A stretch of 64,000 nt of DNA from an uncultured Acidimicrobiaceae bacterium (GCA_903919455.1 CAIXIJ010000045.1:1-64000), one strand, 5' to 3'; positions 48,492 through 57,162 are shown, counted from the stretch's first letter. Notes: generated by a model not told the origin, from the sequence alone. Program-made: numbers and translations.

Positions 48492-49994
48492 ATGCGAAGA
48501 ACACAGCGTGCCAAGCGAACCGCAGGGGCCATCGCCACGCTGCCGTTCAGTCACGTGCGCAACCCGTACCAACCCGTCGAGGTGTTGTCGGCCGACCATG
48601 TGGAGCACATCCACATCAGCGCGCTGAAACTGCTGGCCACCACCGGGATGCGCATTCTCGATGCGGGGGCACGCGAGCGACTGGCCAAGGCCGGATGCAC
48701 GGTCGACGAGCTCACGGTGCGATTCGAGCCGGAAGTGGTGGAGGCCGCGCTGGCCTCGTGCCCGAGTACGTTCACGCTGCGCGCTCGCAACCCCGAGCAC
48801 ACCCTCACCATCGGCGGCAACCACGTGGTGTTCGGTTCGGTGGGTGGGCCCGCCTTCGTGCACGACCTCGACCGCGGCCGGCGTGCCGGCACCGATGCCG
48901 AACAGATCGAGTACCTCCGGCTCACGCAGGCGCTCGGCGTGCTGCACCAAGAAGGCGGCGGCCCGTTCGAGGCCCTCGACCTGCCGGCCGACACCCGCCA
49001 TCTCGACTTCTATCTCAACGCGATCCGGCATCTCGACAAGAACTGGCAGGCCATCGCGTTGGGCCGCGAACGTGCCGCCGACGCCATCGACATGGCAGCC
49101 ATCTCGCTGGGCACCGACCGCGATGGCATCGTCGACGACCCAGCCGTGATGGCCATCATCAACACGAACACACCGCTCACGCTCGACATCCCGATGGCCG
49201 AGGGACTGATGGAGTTGGCCGCAGCCGGCCAAGTGGTGTGCATCACCCCGTTCACCCTCGCCGGAGCCATGGCTCCGGCCACGGTGGCAGGGGCTTTGGT
49301 GCTGCAGCACGCAGAGGTGCTGGGAGTGAACGTGCTGGTGCAGCAGGTGCGGCGTGGCGCCCCGGTGATCTACGGCTCGTTCACCTCCAACGTCGATATG
49401 CGCAGTGGCTCACCCGCGTTCGGCACGCCCGAGTACACGAAGGCGGCGCAGGCCAGTGGTCAACTGGCCCGCCGTGTGGGGCTGCCCCTGCGATCGTCGA
49501 ACGTCACCGCGTCTAACACCGTCGATGCGCAGAGCACCTACGAGAGCGCGATGTCGCTGTGGGGCGCGCTGATGGGCGGGGCCAACCTCATCAACCACTC
49601 GGCCGGTTGGCTGGAGGGTGGGCTCACCGCCTCGTACGAGAAGCTCATCATCGACGCCGAGATGCTGCAGATGTTCGTGGAGTACTTCCGCCCCATCGAG
49701 GTGAGCGACGACACCCTGGCACTGGACGCCATCGCTGCCGTTGGCGCCGGTGGGCACTTCTTCGGGTCGCCGCACACGATGGAGCGCTACGAAACCGCGT
49801 TCTACTCGCCGCTGGTCTCCGACTGGCGCAACTTCGAGACGTGGCGAGATTCCGGCAGCGTGGATGCGACGCACCGGGCGAACGGACTGTGGAAGCATTT
49901 GCTGGAGGACGCGGTCGACCCGCCCCTCGACTCGGCCATCGACGAGGCGTTGGCCGACTTCGTGACCCGAAGAAAGAAGGTACTGCTGCCATGA
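48492..49994 (+). CDS. MttB-family (trimethylamine methyltransferase-like) protein without pyrrolysine
   Basis: 500 residues, one uninterrupted frame. Homologous to the MttB superfamily: NPYQPVEVLSADHVEHIHIS, GMRILDAGARERLAKAG, FGSVGGPAFVHDLDRGRR, VCITPFTLAGAMAPATVAGA and MGGANLINHSAGWLEGGL. Archaeal MttB carries pyrrolysine from an in-frame UAG. This gene has none, as in glycine-betaine-type (MtgB) methyltransferases that demethylate quaternary amines and pass the methyl group to a corrinoid protein. No corrinoid protein or second methyltransferase is visible nearby. It is coupled by ATGA to a 35-residue zinc-ribbon gene. Confidence 0.88.
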   Translation: MRRTQRAKRTAGAIATLPFSHVRNPYQPVEVLSADHVEHIHISALKLLATTGMRILDAGARERLAKAGCTVDELTVRFEPEVVEAALASCPSTFTLRARNPEHTLTIGGNHVVFGSVGGPAFVHDLDRGRRAGTDAEQIEYLRLTQALGVLHQEGGGPFEALDLPADTRHLDFYLNAIRHLDKNWQAIALGRERAADAIDMAAISLGTDRDGIVDDPAVMAIINTNTPLTLDIPMAEGLMELAAAGQVVCITPFTLAGAMAPATVAGALVLQHAEVLGVNVLVQQVRRGAPVIYGSFTSNVDMRSGSPAFGTPEYTKAAQASGQLARRVGLPLRSSNVTASNTVDAQSTYESAMSLWGALMGGANLINHSAGWLEGGLTASYEKLIIDAEMLQMFVEYFRPIEVSDDTLALDAIAAVGAGGHFFGSPHTMERYETAFYSPLVSDWRNFETWRDSGSVDATHRANGLWKHLLEDAVDPPLDSAIDEALADFVTRRKKVLLP

Positions 49995-50098
49995 GCATCA
50001 CCGACGGATTCTGCGACGACTGCGGCGCCTACATCGGCGAGGGCCCGGACAGCCGCGACTCGTGCCCGAACTGTGGCGCCGAACTCGACGACGAGTAA
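49991..50098 (+). CDS. 35-residue zinc-ribbon mini-protein coupled to MttB-like gene
   Basis: Its ATG overlaps the TGA of the methyltransferase gene. The predicted protein has two CxxC knuckles: FCDDCGAYIGEG and DSCPNCGAELDDE, fourteen residues apart, which fits a treble-clef or rubredoxin-like zinc ribbon. The extreme coupling suggests it is made with and binds the methyltransferase, for instance as a metal-carrying or assembly subunit. That function is inference. The reading is short but has a clear start, coupling and motif. Confidence 0.75.
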   Translation: MSITDGFCDDCGAYIGEGPDSRDSCPNCGAELDDE

Positions 50099-50297
50099 CG
50101 ACGACGGCGACGGCGACGGCGACGAATAGCGCAGGTTCAGGCGCCAGCGTGACGTAGTGCTCATCGGCGAACACCACGGTCTGCGTATCGACACCTGCCG
50201 ACGCGCACATCACCGTCCATTCAGGTATCGGTTCCGGGCACGTTGAATCGCTCAGACGTACGGAAACCCTGTCATACCCCTTCCGTACCGTTGCGAC

Positions 50298-51614
50298 ATG
50301 ACCACCACCATCAGCTCCCCCGCCGCTATTTCCCAATTCCCCGTGCCGCTGGAACACCTCGAAGCCGCCATCTGTCAGGGTGCCGCCAACCTCACCTCAG
50401 CCGAACACGGTTGGTTGTTGTCGGTGGCCGAGTTCGATCGACGACGTGGTTGGCAACGATGGGAATGCCACAGCGCAGCGCACTGGCTGAGCTGGCAGGT
50501 GGGGCTCGACATGCGGTCCGCCCGCGAGAAGGTCCGTGTCGCACGAGCGCTGGAGGTGTTCCCGCTCATCTCGGCGGCGATGGCCGACGGCCGCCTCTCC
50601 TACAGCAAGGTGCGCGCCATCACCCGCATCGCCACCCCGGCCACCGAGCAGGCGCTGGTGGAGATGGCGCTGGCTGGCACCACGAACCATGTGGAACGCA
50701 TCGTGTCGTCGTATCGGCGAGCAGCGCCGGCGCCCGAGCAACGGGCGGCGGCCCAGTGGGCGCGGCGTGGCCTGCACCACGAGGTGCAGCCCGATGGCAC
50801 CGTGCGCATCAGCCTCGTGCTCCCTCCCGAACAGGCGGCCACCGTGCTCTCTGCCATCGAGCACTTCACCCATGCCTCCGAGCCCTTGGCCGACGGCAGC
50901 TGCGAAAGCCGCGCCACTCGCCGCGCCGATGGCGCCGTGCAGATGGCCGTCACCGCGCATGCGGCCGCGCACGGCGAGCCCACGTCGGCGCCGCAGTACC
51001 TCGTCACGCTGCACGCCGACCTCGATGCGCTGACCGGCGGCGACGGCGAGTGCGCCGTTAGCGCCCACGGCGATGCATGCGAGTTACCGATCGGTGTGGC
51101 CACCAGCACCGCGTTGCGCATGCTGTGCGACTGCGATGTGCAGACCGTGCTGGAGCGCAACGGGCAGGTAGTTGGCATCACCGAACGGTCATCGGTGGTC
51201 ACGGGGAAGCTCCGGCGCCTGGTGTTGGCCCGCGATCGGCATTGCCAGTTCCCCGGGTGCTGCCGTGCCACCGGGCTGGATGTGCATCACATTCAGCATC
51301 GCGAACATGGCGGCACCAACCATCCCCACAACCTCACGTCGCTGTGCCGATACCACCACCATCGCCTCCACGAAGCCGGGTGGCGCGCCGAGCGGCACGG
51401 CAGCGAGGTGCGATTCATCGCTCCCGATGGCCGCGTGGCCGGCAGCAACGGCCCGGCGCCCGCGGGCGACGCCACCGTCGTACATGCGCACCAACGCTTG
51501 GCTGCCGACGGCCGATGCCAGTGGCGAGGCGAACGTCTCGACATCCACGATGCACTGGCAGCCCTGTTCTCGCGGGAGCAACCAGCGCGCGGGTGGCACC
51601 CGAAAACTCCCTAG
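50298..51614 (+). CDS. DUF222 / HNH endonuclease domain protein (13E12-like)
   Basis: 438 residues. N-terminal DUF222 region (about 15-290; CHSAAHWLSWQVGLDMRSAR, VRVARALEVFPLISAAMADG, LSYSKVRAITR) and a C-terminal HNH nuclease domain (RHCQFPGCCRATGLDVHH, with NLTSLCRYHHHRLHEAGW). These proteins are abundant and multicopy in actinobacteria (the 13E12 family) and are suspected to be mobile or homing-type elements. No flanking repeats or target-site duplication are visible here. The preceding 200 bases hold only a short GGCGAC repeat and no good gene. Confidence 0.92.
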   Translation: MTTTISSPAAISQFPVPLEHLEAAICQGAANLTSAEHGWLLSVAEFDRRRGWQRWECHSAAHWLSWQVGLDMRSAREKVRVARALEVFPLISAAMADGRLSYSKVRAITRIATPATEQALVEMALAGTTNHVERIVSSYRRAAPAPEQRAAAQWARRGLHHEVQPDGTVRISLVLPPEQAATVLSAIEHFTHASEPLADGSCESRATRRADGAVQMAVTAHAAAHGEPTSAPQYLVTLHADLDALTGGDGECAVSAHGDACELPIGVATSTALRMLCDCDVQTVLERNGQVVGITERSSVVTGKLRRLVLARDRHCQFPGCCRATGLDVHHIQHREHGGTNHPHNLTSLCRYHHHRLHEAGWRAERHGSEVRFIAPDGRVAGSNGPAPAGDATVVHAHQRLAADGRCQWRGERLDIHDALAALFSREQPARGWHPKTP

Positions 51615-51631
51615 GGAGTGTGAACGCCCCC

Positions 51632-52591
51632 TCAGGCCAGCGCCCTCGCGATGGCGAAGTACACCGGAACCCCGACGGCGAGGTTGAACGGGAACGTCAC
51701 ACCAAGCGAGATACCGAGCGCAAGCCCCGGGTTGGCTTCCGGTAGCGCCAGGCGTGTCGCCGCAGGAGCAGCGATGTAGGAGGCGCTGGCAGCCATCGTG
51801 GCGAGCACTCCGGCCCCGCCAGCCCCGAGACCTGCGGCCGTTCCGAGCAATACCCCAAAGGTGCCGAACACCAACGGCCCCACCATGCCGAATGCCACCA
51901 CCTTGGCGTTCAGCACCTTCGTCGTGGTGAGCGCCGATGCGGCGGTAGCACCCATGTCGAGCAGGAACAGCGTGAGGAGGCCGGTGAACAGCCCGACGAA
52001 CAGCGGCTCCACCTTGGTGAAGGTGGCGTCGCTTCCCACGGCGCCCATCACCAGACCACCCGCCAACAGCAGCACGCTGCGGCCGGTGAGCACCTCGTGC
52101 ACGGCCACCTTCCACGACGTGCTCGAGCCCTTCATCGAGGCGAGGATGAGGGCGATCAGAATGCCGGGCACCTCGAGCAACGCCACGAGAGCCGTCATGA
52201 ATGGCTCCACGTCGAGCGCCGCCTCGGCCGCGAACACGGTGGCGGCGGTGAAGGTGACCACTGACACCGAGCCGTAGTGCGCAGCGATGGAGCCGGCATC
52301 CGCTGTGGTGGTGCGCAGCAATCGGCGAGCGACCGCAAACACGACCACCGGCACCACCAGTGCCAGCACCAGTGTCGCCCCCAAGGGCAGCACGAAGTCG
52401 CTCATGTTCGTCGACTTGAGGGCGTGCCCACCCTTCAGGCCGATGGCCAGCAGGAGATACGTCGAGAGCCACGTGTGGATGGGGTCGGGAAGGCGAAGAT
52501 CGCTCTTCAAGAAGACGGCCAGAGCGCCAAGCGCGAACGCAAGGACCGGGGGCGACGTGAGGTTCTCCACGGCAAGTTCGAACGAGTTCAA
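51632..52591 (-). CDS. sbtA: SbtA-like sodium-dependent bicarbonate transporter
   Basis: 319 residues, about ten membrane segments. Signature blocks: LLAIGLKGGHAL, AAHYGSVSVVTFTAA, VPGILIALILASMKG and SASYIAAPAATRLALPE. The last two symmetric motifs form the Na+/HCO3- site in cyanobacterial SbtA. It is shorter than cyanobacterial SbtA (~370) because the central cytoplasmic loop is reduced. Cyanobacteria pair it with the PII-like SbtB; here the neighbour is a divergent winged-helix protein. It probably supplies bicarbonate for anaplerotic carboxylation. ATG at 52591. Confidence 0.92.
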   Translation of the reverse strand: MNSFELAVENLTSPPVLAFALGALAVFLKSDLRLPDPIHTWLSTYLLLAIGLKGGHALKSTNMSDFVLPLGATLVLALVVPVVVFAVARRLLRTTTADAGSIAAHYGSVSVVTFTAATVFAAEAALDVEPFMTALVALLEVPGILIALILASMKGSSTSWKVAVHEVLTGRSVLLLAGGLVMGAVGSDATFTKVEPLFVGLFTGLLTLFLLDMGATAASALTTTKVLNAKVVAFGMVGPLVFGTFGVLLGTAAGLGAGGAGVLATMAASASYIAAPAATRLALPEANPGLALGISLGVTFPFNLAVGVPVYFAIARALA

Positions 52592-52623
52592 CCGCTTCTC
52601 CTGACGTCACATACCGGAATCTA

Positions 52624-52651
52624 TTGTCGTGTATTCTAGATCACCTATACT
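52624..52651 (+). promoter_or_regulatory. Putative sigma-70-type promoter of the winged-helix gene
   Basis: TTGTCG (52624-52629) and TATACT (52646-52651) are separated by 16 bases and lie about 30 bases before the ATG at 52683, with AGGAG as ribosome binding site between. The AT-rich 90-base gap must also hold the divergent sbtA promoter, which makes it the natural site for regulation by the winged-helix protein. Confidence 0.55.
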
Positions 52652-52682
52652 GGAGGTGCGCCAATCCAGCAGGAGCACCGAC

Positions 52683-52982
52683 ATGACCGAGGCACCACCC
52701 GCCACCTCGTGGACCTTCCTCACCAACCACGCCCACGTGTTGCTGGCGATCGCCACCGAGCCCGATCTTCGGGTGCGCGACATCGCCGGCCGCGTCGGCA
52801 TCACCGAGCGGGCCGTGCAGCGCATCGTCACCGAGCTGCAGGCAGCCGGCTATCTCGAGATCGTTCGCGAGGGTCGGCGCAACCACTACCGCATCGACGA
52901 GTCGAAGCCGATGCGCCACCCCGCGGAAGAACACCATCGCGTGGGTGAATTGTTGGAAGTGTTGCGCCACCGCTCGGGGTGA
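52683..52982 (+). CDS. Winged-helix transcriptional regulator divergent from sbtA
   Basis: 99 residues from the ATG at 52683 (AGGAG at 8 bases). A MarR/ArsR-like winged helix: TEPDLRVRDIAGRVGITERA with VQRIVTELQAAGYLEIVREG and the wing RRNHYRIDES. The divergent position next to sbtA predicts a local repressor or sensor of inorganic carbon for that transporter. It converges with the heliorhodopsin gene (10-base gap). An upstream in-frame ATG at 52629 would remove the promoter and is rejected. Confidence 0.88.
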   Translation: MTEAPPATSWTFLTNHAHVLLAIATEPDLRVRDIAGRVGITERAVQRIVTELQAAGYLEIVREGRRNHYRIDESKPMRHPAEEHHRVGELLEVLRHRSG

Positions 52983-52992
52983 CGCCGCTGGC

Positions 52993-53736
52993 TCAGTTGG
53001 CCAGCGAGCCGCCGTAGATCTGCCAGGCGAGCACGCTCTTGGCCACAAGGCTGAGCACCAGATACACCTTCTCGCCATAGAGGTAGTCGCGCCAGCGACC
53101 CACGCCCCGGTACTGCAGCCACTGGTTCAGGCCAAAGGTGAAGAAGAACAACTGCTCTGCCACCACGATGCCGTAGACGAAACCGGGCACGGTGTCGGCG
53201 CCGATGACGTTCACCCAGATGGCCACCCACGGCGCTACACCGGCGATGGTGCCGAACCAGAACGGCATCATCGTGGTGGTCTCGCGGCCGGGCGGGTTCA
53301 TCCGCTCCTGCAGCCAGCCGAACAGGATCATCGCCACATTCGCGCCGATCACCGCAACCACGGCTGCGATGTCGGTGATGCCGCTGTACGAACCGATGAG
53401 CACGATCATCAATGTGGCGCTCACCGAGTACTCGACCCAGCGGAAGCGGTTGATGCCCCGTTGCAGGTCGGCCTCGTAACGGCCCCGCATGGCAGTAGCC
53501 GTGATGCAGTGATCGATGGCGGCCAGCGCCAGGAACACCGCCACCGCTGCACCAATCGGAAGGTCGAAGAACGCCTCGGGTGTACCGAGTCGCGTGCCCG
53601 GAGGACCCTTCGGGAAGGTGGATGTGATGGTGATGGCGAAATCGCCGGCCATCGCCACGATGAGCACGGCCTGCAGGCCATGCAACGCCGTGAGACCGAG
53701 GTTCCACTTGCGCAAATTCGACAGTCGATCAGACAT
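52993..53736 (-). CDS. Heliorhodopsin
   Basis: 247 residues, seven membrane helices. Retinal Schiff-base lysine K233 lies in SLVAKSVLAWQIYGG near the C-terminus, a heliorhodopsin hallmark. Counterion E102 lies in RWVEYSVSATLM, and the conserved His pair of the proton-accepting network is H19 (ALHG) and H76 (IDHCITA). The long cytoplasmic/exterior loop GLNQWLQYRGVGRWRDYLYG is also typical. Heliorhodopsins have inverted topology (N-terminus in the cytoplasm) and long photocycles, with no proton release, and are thought to be sensors or enzyme regulators. The ATG shares one base with the stop of the upstream copper-lipoprotein gene (TGATG), so translation is coupled. It is the last gene of a six-gene same-strand run starting at the ABC binding protein. 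Confidence 0.96.
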   Translation of the reverse strand: MSDRLSNLRKWNLGLTALHGLQAVLIVAMAGDFAITITSTFPKGPPGTRLGTPEAFFDLPIGAAVAVFLALAAIDHCITATAMRGRYEADLQRGINRFRWVEYSVSATLMIVLIGSYSGITDIAAVVAVIGANVAMILFGWLQERMNPPGRETTTMMPFWFGTIAGVAPWVAIWVNVIGADTVPGFVYGIVVAEQLFFFTFGLNQWLQYRGVGRWRDYLYGEKVYLVLSLVAKSVLAWQIYGGSLAN

Positions 53737-55319
53737 CAGTTCTCCACGCGGAAGGCACCGCGCATCAGTGGGTGGACTCTGCAGAAGTAGGTGTAGGTGC
53801 CCACCGCCAGATCCGACGGAATGGTCCACGTGGTGCGATCCGCCGTGGGCGGCCCACCATTGCCGAGTTGGCCTGAGTCGAAGATTACCGGGCCGTCGGC
53901 AAGCGGATAGGCGATACCCGTGCTCTGGTTGCAGGGCGCGGCGCAGGCCGTGATGGTGTGCCACTGACCGTTACCGATGTTCGCGTCCTTGCTGTCGAAC
54001 GTGAACGTGCCACCGGGCTTCACGGTAGGCACAGCCTTGGCGATGGTCATGTCGCCCTGGCCGTAGACCCAACCGGCAATGTCGACAGTCGGCTTGGCCG
54101 GCTCCGACGGCAACGCCGTGAGGTCGAGGTACGTCGGGTCGGCATCACCGCCGTGGAAGTCGTTCTCCGGAAGGTGGCCGTGAGTGAGCATGCCCGGCTT
54201 GTCGACAGGGGTGGTGAACGGGTCGGCGAGGGCCGGGCCGCCGGTCTCGCCAAGCTCACCGATCCAGGTGACCATGATGCCCATGCTCTCGTACCAACTC
54301 GCCCGTGCGCTGTCGTAGGTGGCCGTCGTGGAGAGCACGTCACCCTTCTTGATGACGGCGCGGTAGTCGGGCATGGTGACGGTCATTGACACGTCCCACG
54401 ACACGGCACCAGCGGGCTCGTAGTAGTTGGCCTCGGACGTGAACAGGTGCGCCTTCTCGTCGCCACGCGCCACCCACAGGTCGGTCTGCAAGCCACCCGG
54501 GTGGAGGTGGCCAGCGGTGGCCACGATCACGCCGTCCATGGTGGAGGTCCACTCGTTCTTCGGCGCAGCACCCTTGTAGGGATCGGTGGCCTGATCCGGG
54601 TACGTGTAGGTGGCGCCGTCACCGGCGCCGCGCAGCGCATCGAAGACCGGATAGAGCTCGCCGTTCTGCACGTCCATCCATGCAGGGTGTGCCGGGATCA
54701 TGCCGGCGGCCTCGGTGGCGGTGTCGGGGATGATGTCGATCTCGTACGTGATCCACACCTTCTTGTTCTCGGGCGTGAGGTTGTGGAGCATGTAGTTCAG
54801 GATCCAGCGATCCGACGTCTGATAGCGGTAGCCGTAGGGCGAGGGCAGCGCCATCGACGTCTTCTCCTCACCGGCGGCGAAGAAGCGTTCCGGCAGCGCC
54901 GAGGTGAGGTCCTTGCCCACCACGTTCAACCACACACCATGGTGTAGGTGCACCACGTCGACTCGAGGCGTGGTGCCGTCGTCGTACTTCAGGTCGGGGC
55001 GAATGCCCACGATCCAGCCGTTCATCTCCGGTTGCGGAACACTCCGGACGACGTCGATGTTGTTCTGGCCCGGCTGGATGTCGAACGGTCCGTACTTCAA
55101 CTTCAGCGTGGTGACGCCCGCCCGGGTGGGCAGTTCCGCCAGTGTGGTGGTGGTGCTCACGGCCACCGTCGTCTGCGGGATCAGCGACGTTGTGGATGCC
55201 GCTGCCGTCTCTGGAGCAGCCGTTTCCGGTGCAGCCGACGGGGTGGACGTTGTTTCGGTAGCCGAGCACGCCACGAGTACCACCGCTGCCGCGGCAAGAA
55301 GGAAGGAGGGCCGTTTCAT
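53736..55319 (-). CDS. Lipoprotein: SURNod19/PHM-like dicopper domain fused to plastocyanin-like domain
   Basis: 527 residues, AGGA 9 bases before the ATG. Lipobox VLVACSAT (Cys18), then a Thr/Ala/Pro-rich linker to about residue 65. The main domain (about 70-390) has the copper-site residues of peptidylglycine-hydroxylase-like/SURNod19 proteins: HLHH (H124, H126, H127), MLHN (H179), GHLHPGG (H271, H273) and a Met in SWYESMGIM (M346 or M349). A C-terminal cupredoxin (about 410-527) has all type-1 copper ligands: WHTIT (H454) and YFCRVHPLMRG (C513, H516, M519). The arrangement suggests an extracytoplasmic copper monooxygenase-like or copper-binding protein with a built-in electron-transfer domain. 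Its stop overlaps the heliorhodopsin start; it is 34 bases downstream of the ABC ATPase. Substrate unknown. Confidence 0.85.
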   Translation of the reverse strand: MKRPSFLLAAAAVVLVACSATETTSTPSAAPETAAPETAAASTTSLIPQTTVAVSTTTTLAELPTRAGVTTLKLKYGPFDIQPGQNNIDVVRSVPQPEMNGWIVGIRPDLKYDDGTTPRVDVVHLHHGVWLNVVGKDLTSALPERFFAAGEEKTSMALPSPYGYRYQTSDRWILNYMLHNLTPENKKVWITYEIDIIPDTATEAAGMIPAHPAWMDVQNGELYPVFDALRGAGDGATYTYPDQATDPYKGAAPKNEWTSTMDGVIVATAGHLHPGGLQTDLWVARGDEKAHLFTSEANYYEPAGAVSWDVSMTVTMPDYRAVIKKGDVLSTTATYDSARASWYESMGIMVTWIGELGETGGPALADPFTTPVDKPGMLTHGHLPENDFHGGDADPTYLDLTALPSEPAKPTVDIAGWVYGQGDMTIAKAVPTVKPGGTFTFDSKDANIGNGQWHTITACAAPCNQSTGIAYPLADGPVIFDSGQLGNGGPPTADRTTWTIPSDLAVGTYTYFCRVHPLMRGAFRVEN

Positions 55320-55353
55320 GGGGTGTTTCCTATCAGGTGCTCGGTGCCGATGG

Positions 55354-57162
55354 TCAGTTGTTGCTGAACGTGGGAATCACCGGGGTGTCGGCGAGGAGGC
55401 GCTTGGTGTACTCCTCGCGCGGATGCTGCAGCGTCTCGGCAGTGTCGCCAAGTTCTACGATCTTGCCGTCGGACATCACCGCCACACGCTGCGCAATGGA
55501 ACGCACCAGCGGAAGGTTGTGCGTCACGAACAGCATCGCCAGACCGAGGTCGCGTTGCAGGTCGACGAGCAACTCGATGATCGCCGCCTGCACCAGCACG
55601 TCGAGCGCCGATGTCACTTCGTCGCAGATCAGCATGTGCGGCTTGCTCACCAGCGCACGGGCAATCGCCACACGCTGACGTTCTCCGCCCGACAACTGAT
55701 CGGGATAGCGAGATCCGTAGGCGGAACTCAACGACACACGTTCGAGCATGCGGTCCACCTCGATGGCGGCATCACGTGCGTCGACACCGGCGATGGCGAG
55801 CGGGCGGGCAATCGAATCGGCCACTGAGCGCCGCGGATGCAGCGAGCTGTACGGGTTCTGGAACACGTACTGGATGGACAACCGCTGCGCCACGGGGCGG
55901 TTGCGCGACGACTTCTCTAGCGGAGCGCCATCGAGCACGATCTCGCCCGTCCATTCGCGGTGCAGACCACCGATGGAGCGAGACAGCGTGCTCTTACCCG
56001 AGCCCGACTCGCCCACCAGCGCAACGCATTCGCCACGTTGAATGTCGAAGCTCACGTCGTGCACCACATTGGTGCCCGAGTAGCCCGCGTCGACGTGACG
56101 AATGCTCAGCGCGACCTCGCTCTCGCGCACCACGCGAGCCGTGGAGGCAACACGCAGTGCGGTGCGGTCGGGAACGCCGAACGCATGCACGCACCGCACC
56201 TGGTGCGGGCGGTCGGTGCCCACATCGGTGACCCCAGGGAACTCGGCCACACATTCCTCGGTGGCAAGCTCGCAGCGCAGCGCAAAGGCACAGCCCACCG
56301 GACGCTTTCCGGGCGAAGGCGCGCGGCCGACGAGACCCACCATCTGCCGATCGCCGTCCATCTCAGGCGCCGCAGCCACGAGGTAGCGGGTGTAGGGGTG
56401 TGCCGGGTTGGCGAAGATGTCGGCGGTGGATCCCTGTTCCACCACTCGGCCTGCATACATCACGGCCACCTGGTCGGCCAGCGTGGCCACCACGGCGAGG
56501 TCGTGCGTGACGTACAGCGCCGCAACACCGTGGCGCGCCGCGAGATCGCGGATGGTTTGCAGCACGTGTGTCTGGGTGCTCACGTCGAGGCCGGTGGTCG
56601 GCTCGTCGAGCACGATCACGGCCGGTCGACACGCGAATGCCATGGCCAGCCCCACGCGTTGCTGCTGGCCACCCGACAACTGGTGCGGGTAGCGACGCAG
56701 GAACTCCGGCACGCCGGGCAGCATTACTTCGCTGAGCACCTCGACCACGCGGGCTTCGCGCTCGGCCTGATTGGCGCCGAAGCCATGGGTCTCGAGTACT
56801 TCCAGGATCTGCTTGCCGATGCGCAGCGCAGGGTTCAGCGCCGTGCCCGGGTCTTGCGGCACGTACGACACGAGCTTGCCCCGCACGGAGCGCAACTCTT
56901 TGGCGTCGAGCCCGTTCAGATCGCGATCGCCGATACGGACGGTGCCGCCGTGGATGGCCACGCCGCGCCGAGCATGACCCAGCACGGCGAGCCCGATGGT
57001 GGTCTTGCCCGAACCGGACTCGCCCACCAAGCCCAGCACCTCGCCGCGGCGAATGGTGAGGTCCACCTCGTCCACGATGTCGGCGCCGCTCTCGGCCACG
57101 TCGATGCGCAGCCCACGAATCTCCAGCGCAACGTTTTCCCTAGATTGCATGGTGCCGCTCAT
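55354..57162 (-). CDS. Fused double ABC ATPase of oligopeptide/dipeptide type (DppD-DppF)
   Basis: 602 residues with two complete ABC domains. Domain 1: Walker [16 protein letters not shown], signature LSGGQQQRVGLAMAFA, Walker [13 protein letters not shown], and the Opp-type Cys segment CAFALRCELATEEC. Domain 2: Walker [15 protein letters not shown], signature LSGGERQRVAIARALV, MLICDEVTSALD, without the second Cys cluster. Family systems with split ATPases (such as 7780-9761 in this window) use two genes. ATG overlaps the upstream permease stop (ATGA). It precedes the copper-lipoprotein gene by only 34 bases. Confidence 0.94.
   Translation of the reverse strand: MSGTMQSRENVALEIRGLRIDVAESGADIVDEVDLTIRRGEVLGLVGESGSGKTTIGLAVLGHARRGVAIHGGTVRIGDRDLNGLDAKELRSVRGKLVSYVPQDPGTALNPALRIGKQILEVLETHGFGANQAEREARVVEVLSEVMLPGVPEFLRRYPHQLSGGQQQRVGLAMAFACRPAVIVLDEPTTGLDVSTQTHVLQTIRDLAARHGVAALYVTHDLAVVATLADQVAVMYAGRVVEQGSTADIFANPAHPYTRYLVAAAPEMDGDRQMVGLVGRAPSPGKRPVGCAFALRCELATEECVAEFPGVTDVGTDRPHQVRCVHAFGVPDRTALRVASTARVVRESEVALSIRHVDAGYSGTNVVHDVSFDIQRGECVALVGESGSGKSTLSRSIGGLHREWTGEIVLDGAPLEKSSRNRPVAQRLSIQYVFQNPYSSLHPRRSVADSIARPLAIAGVDARDAAIEVDRMLERVSLSSAYGSRYPDQLSGGERQRVAIARALVSKPHMLICDEVTSALDVLVQAAIIELLVDLQRDLGLAMLFVTHNLPLVRSIAQRVAVMSDGKIVELGDTAETLQHPREEYTKRLLADTPVIPTFSNN

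Noticed and set aside
48492-49994. Pyrrolysine-containing MttB
   Set aside because: The frame has no internal UAG and no pyl genes are nearby.
50099-50297. Possible small minus-strand gene and GGCGAC hexanucleotide repeat upstream of DUF222-HNH
   Set aside because: The frame (around VRLSDSTCPEPIPEWTVMC) has no credible start signal and ends in repeat-derived low complexity; only three GGCGAC copies are present.
50298-51614. Insertion sequence or transposon around the HNH protein
   Set aside because: No transposase, terminal inverted repeats or target duplications were seen; the gene is a DUF222-HNH protein without visible element ends.
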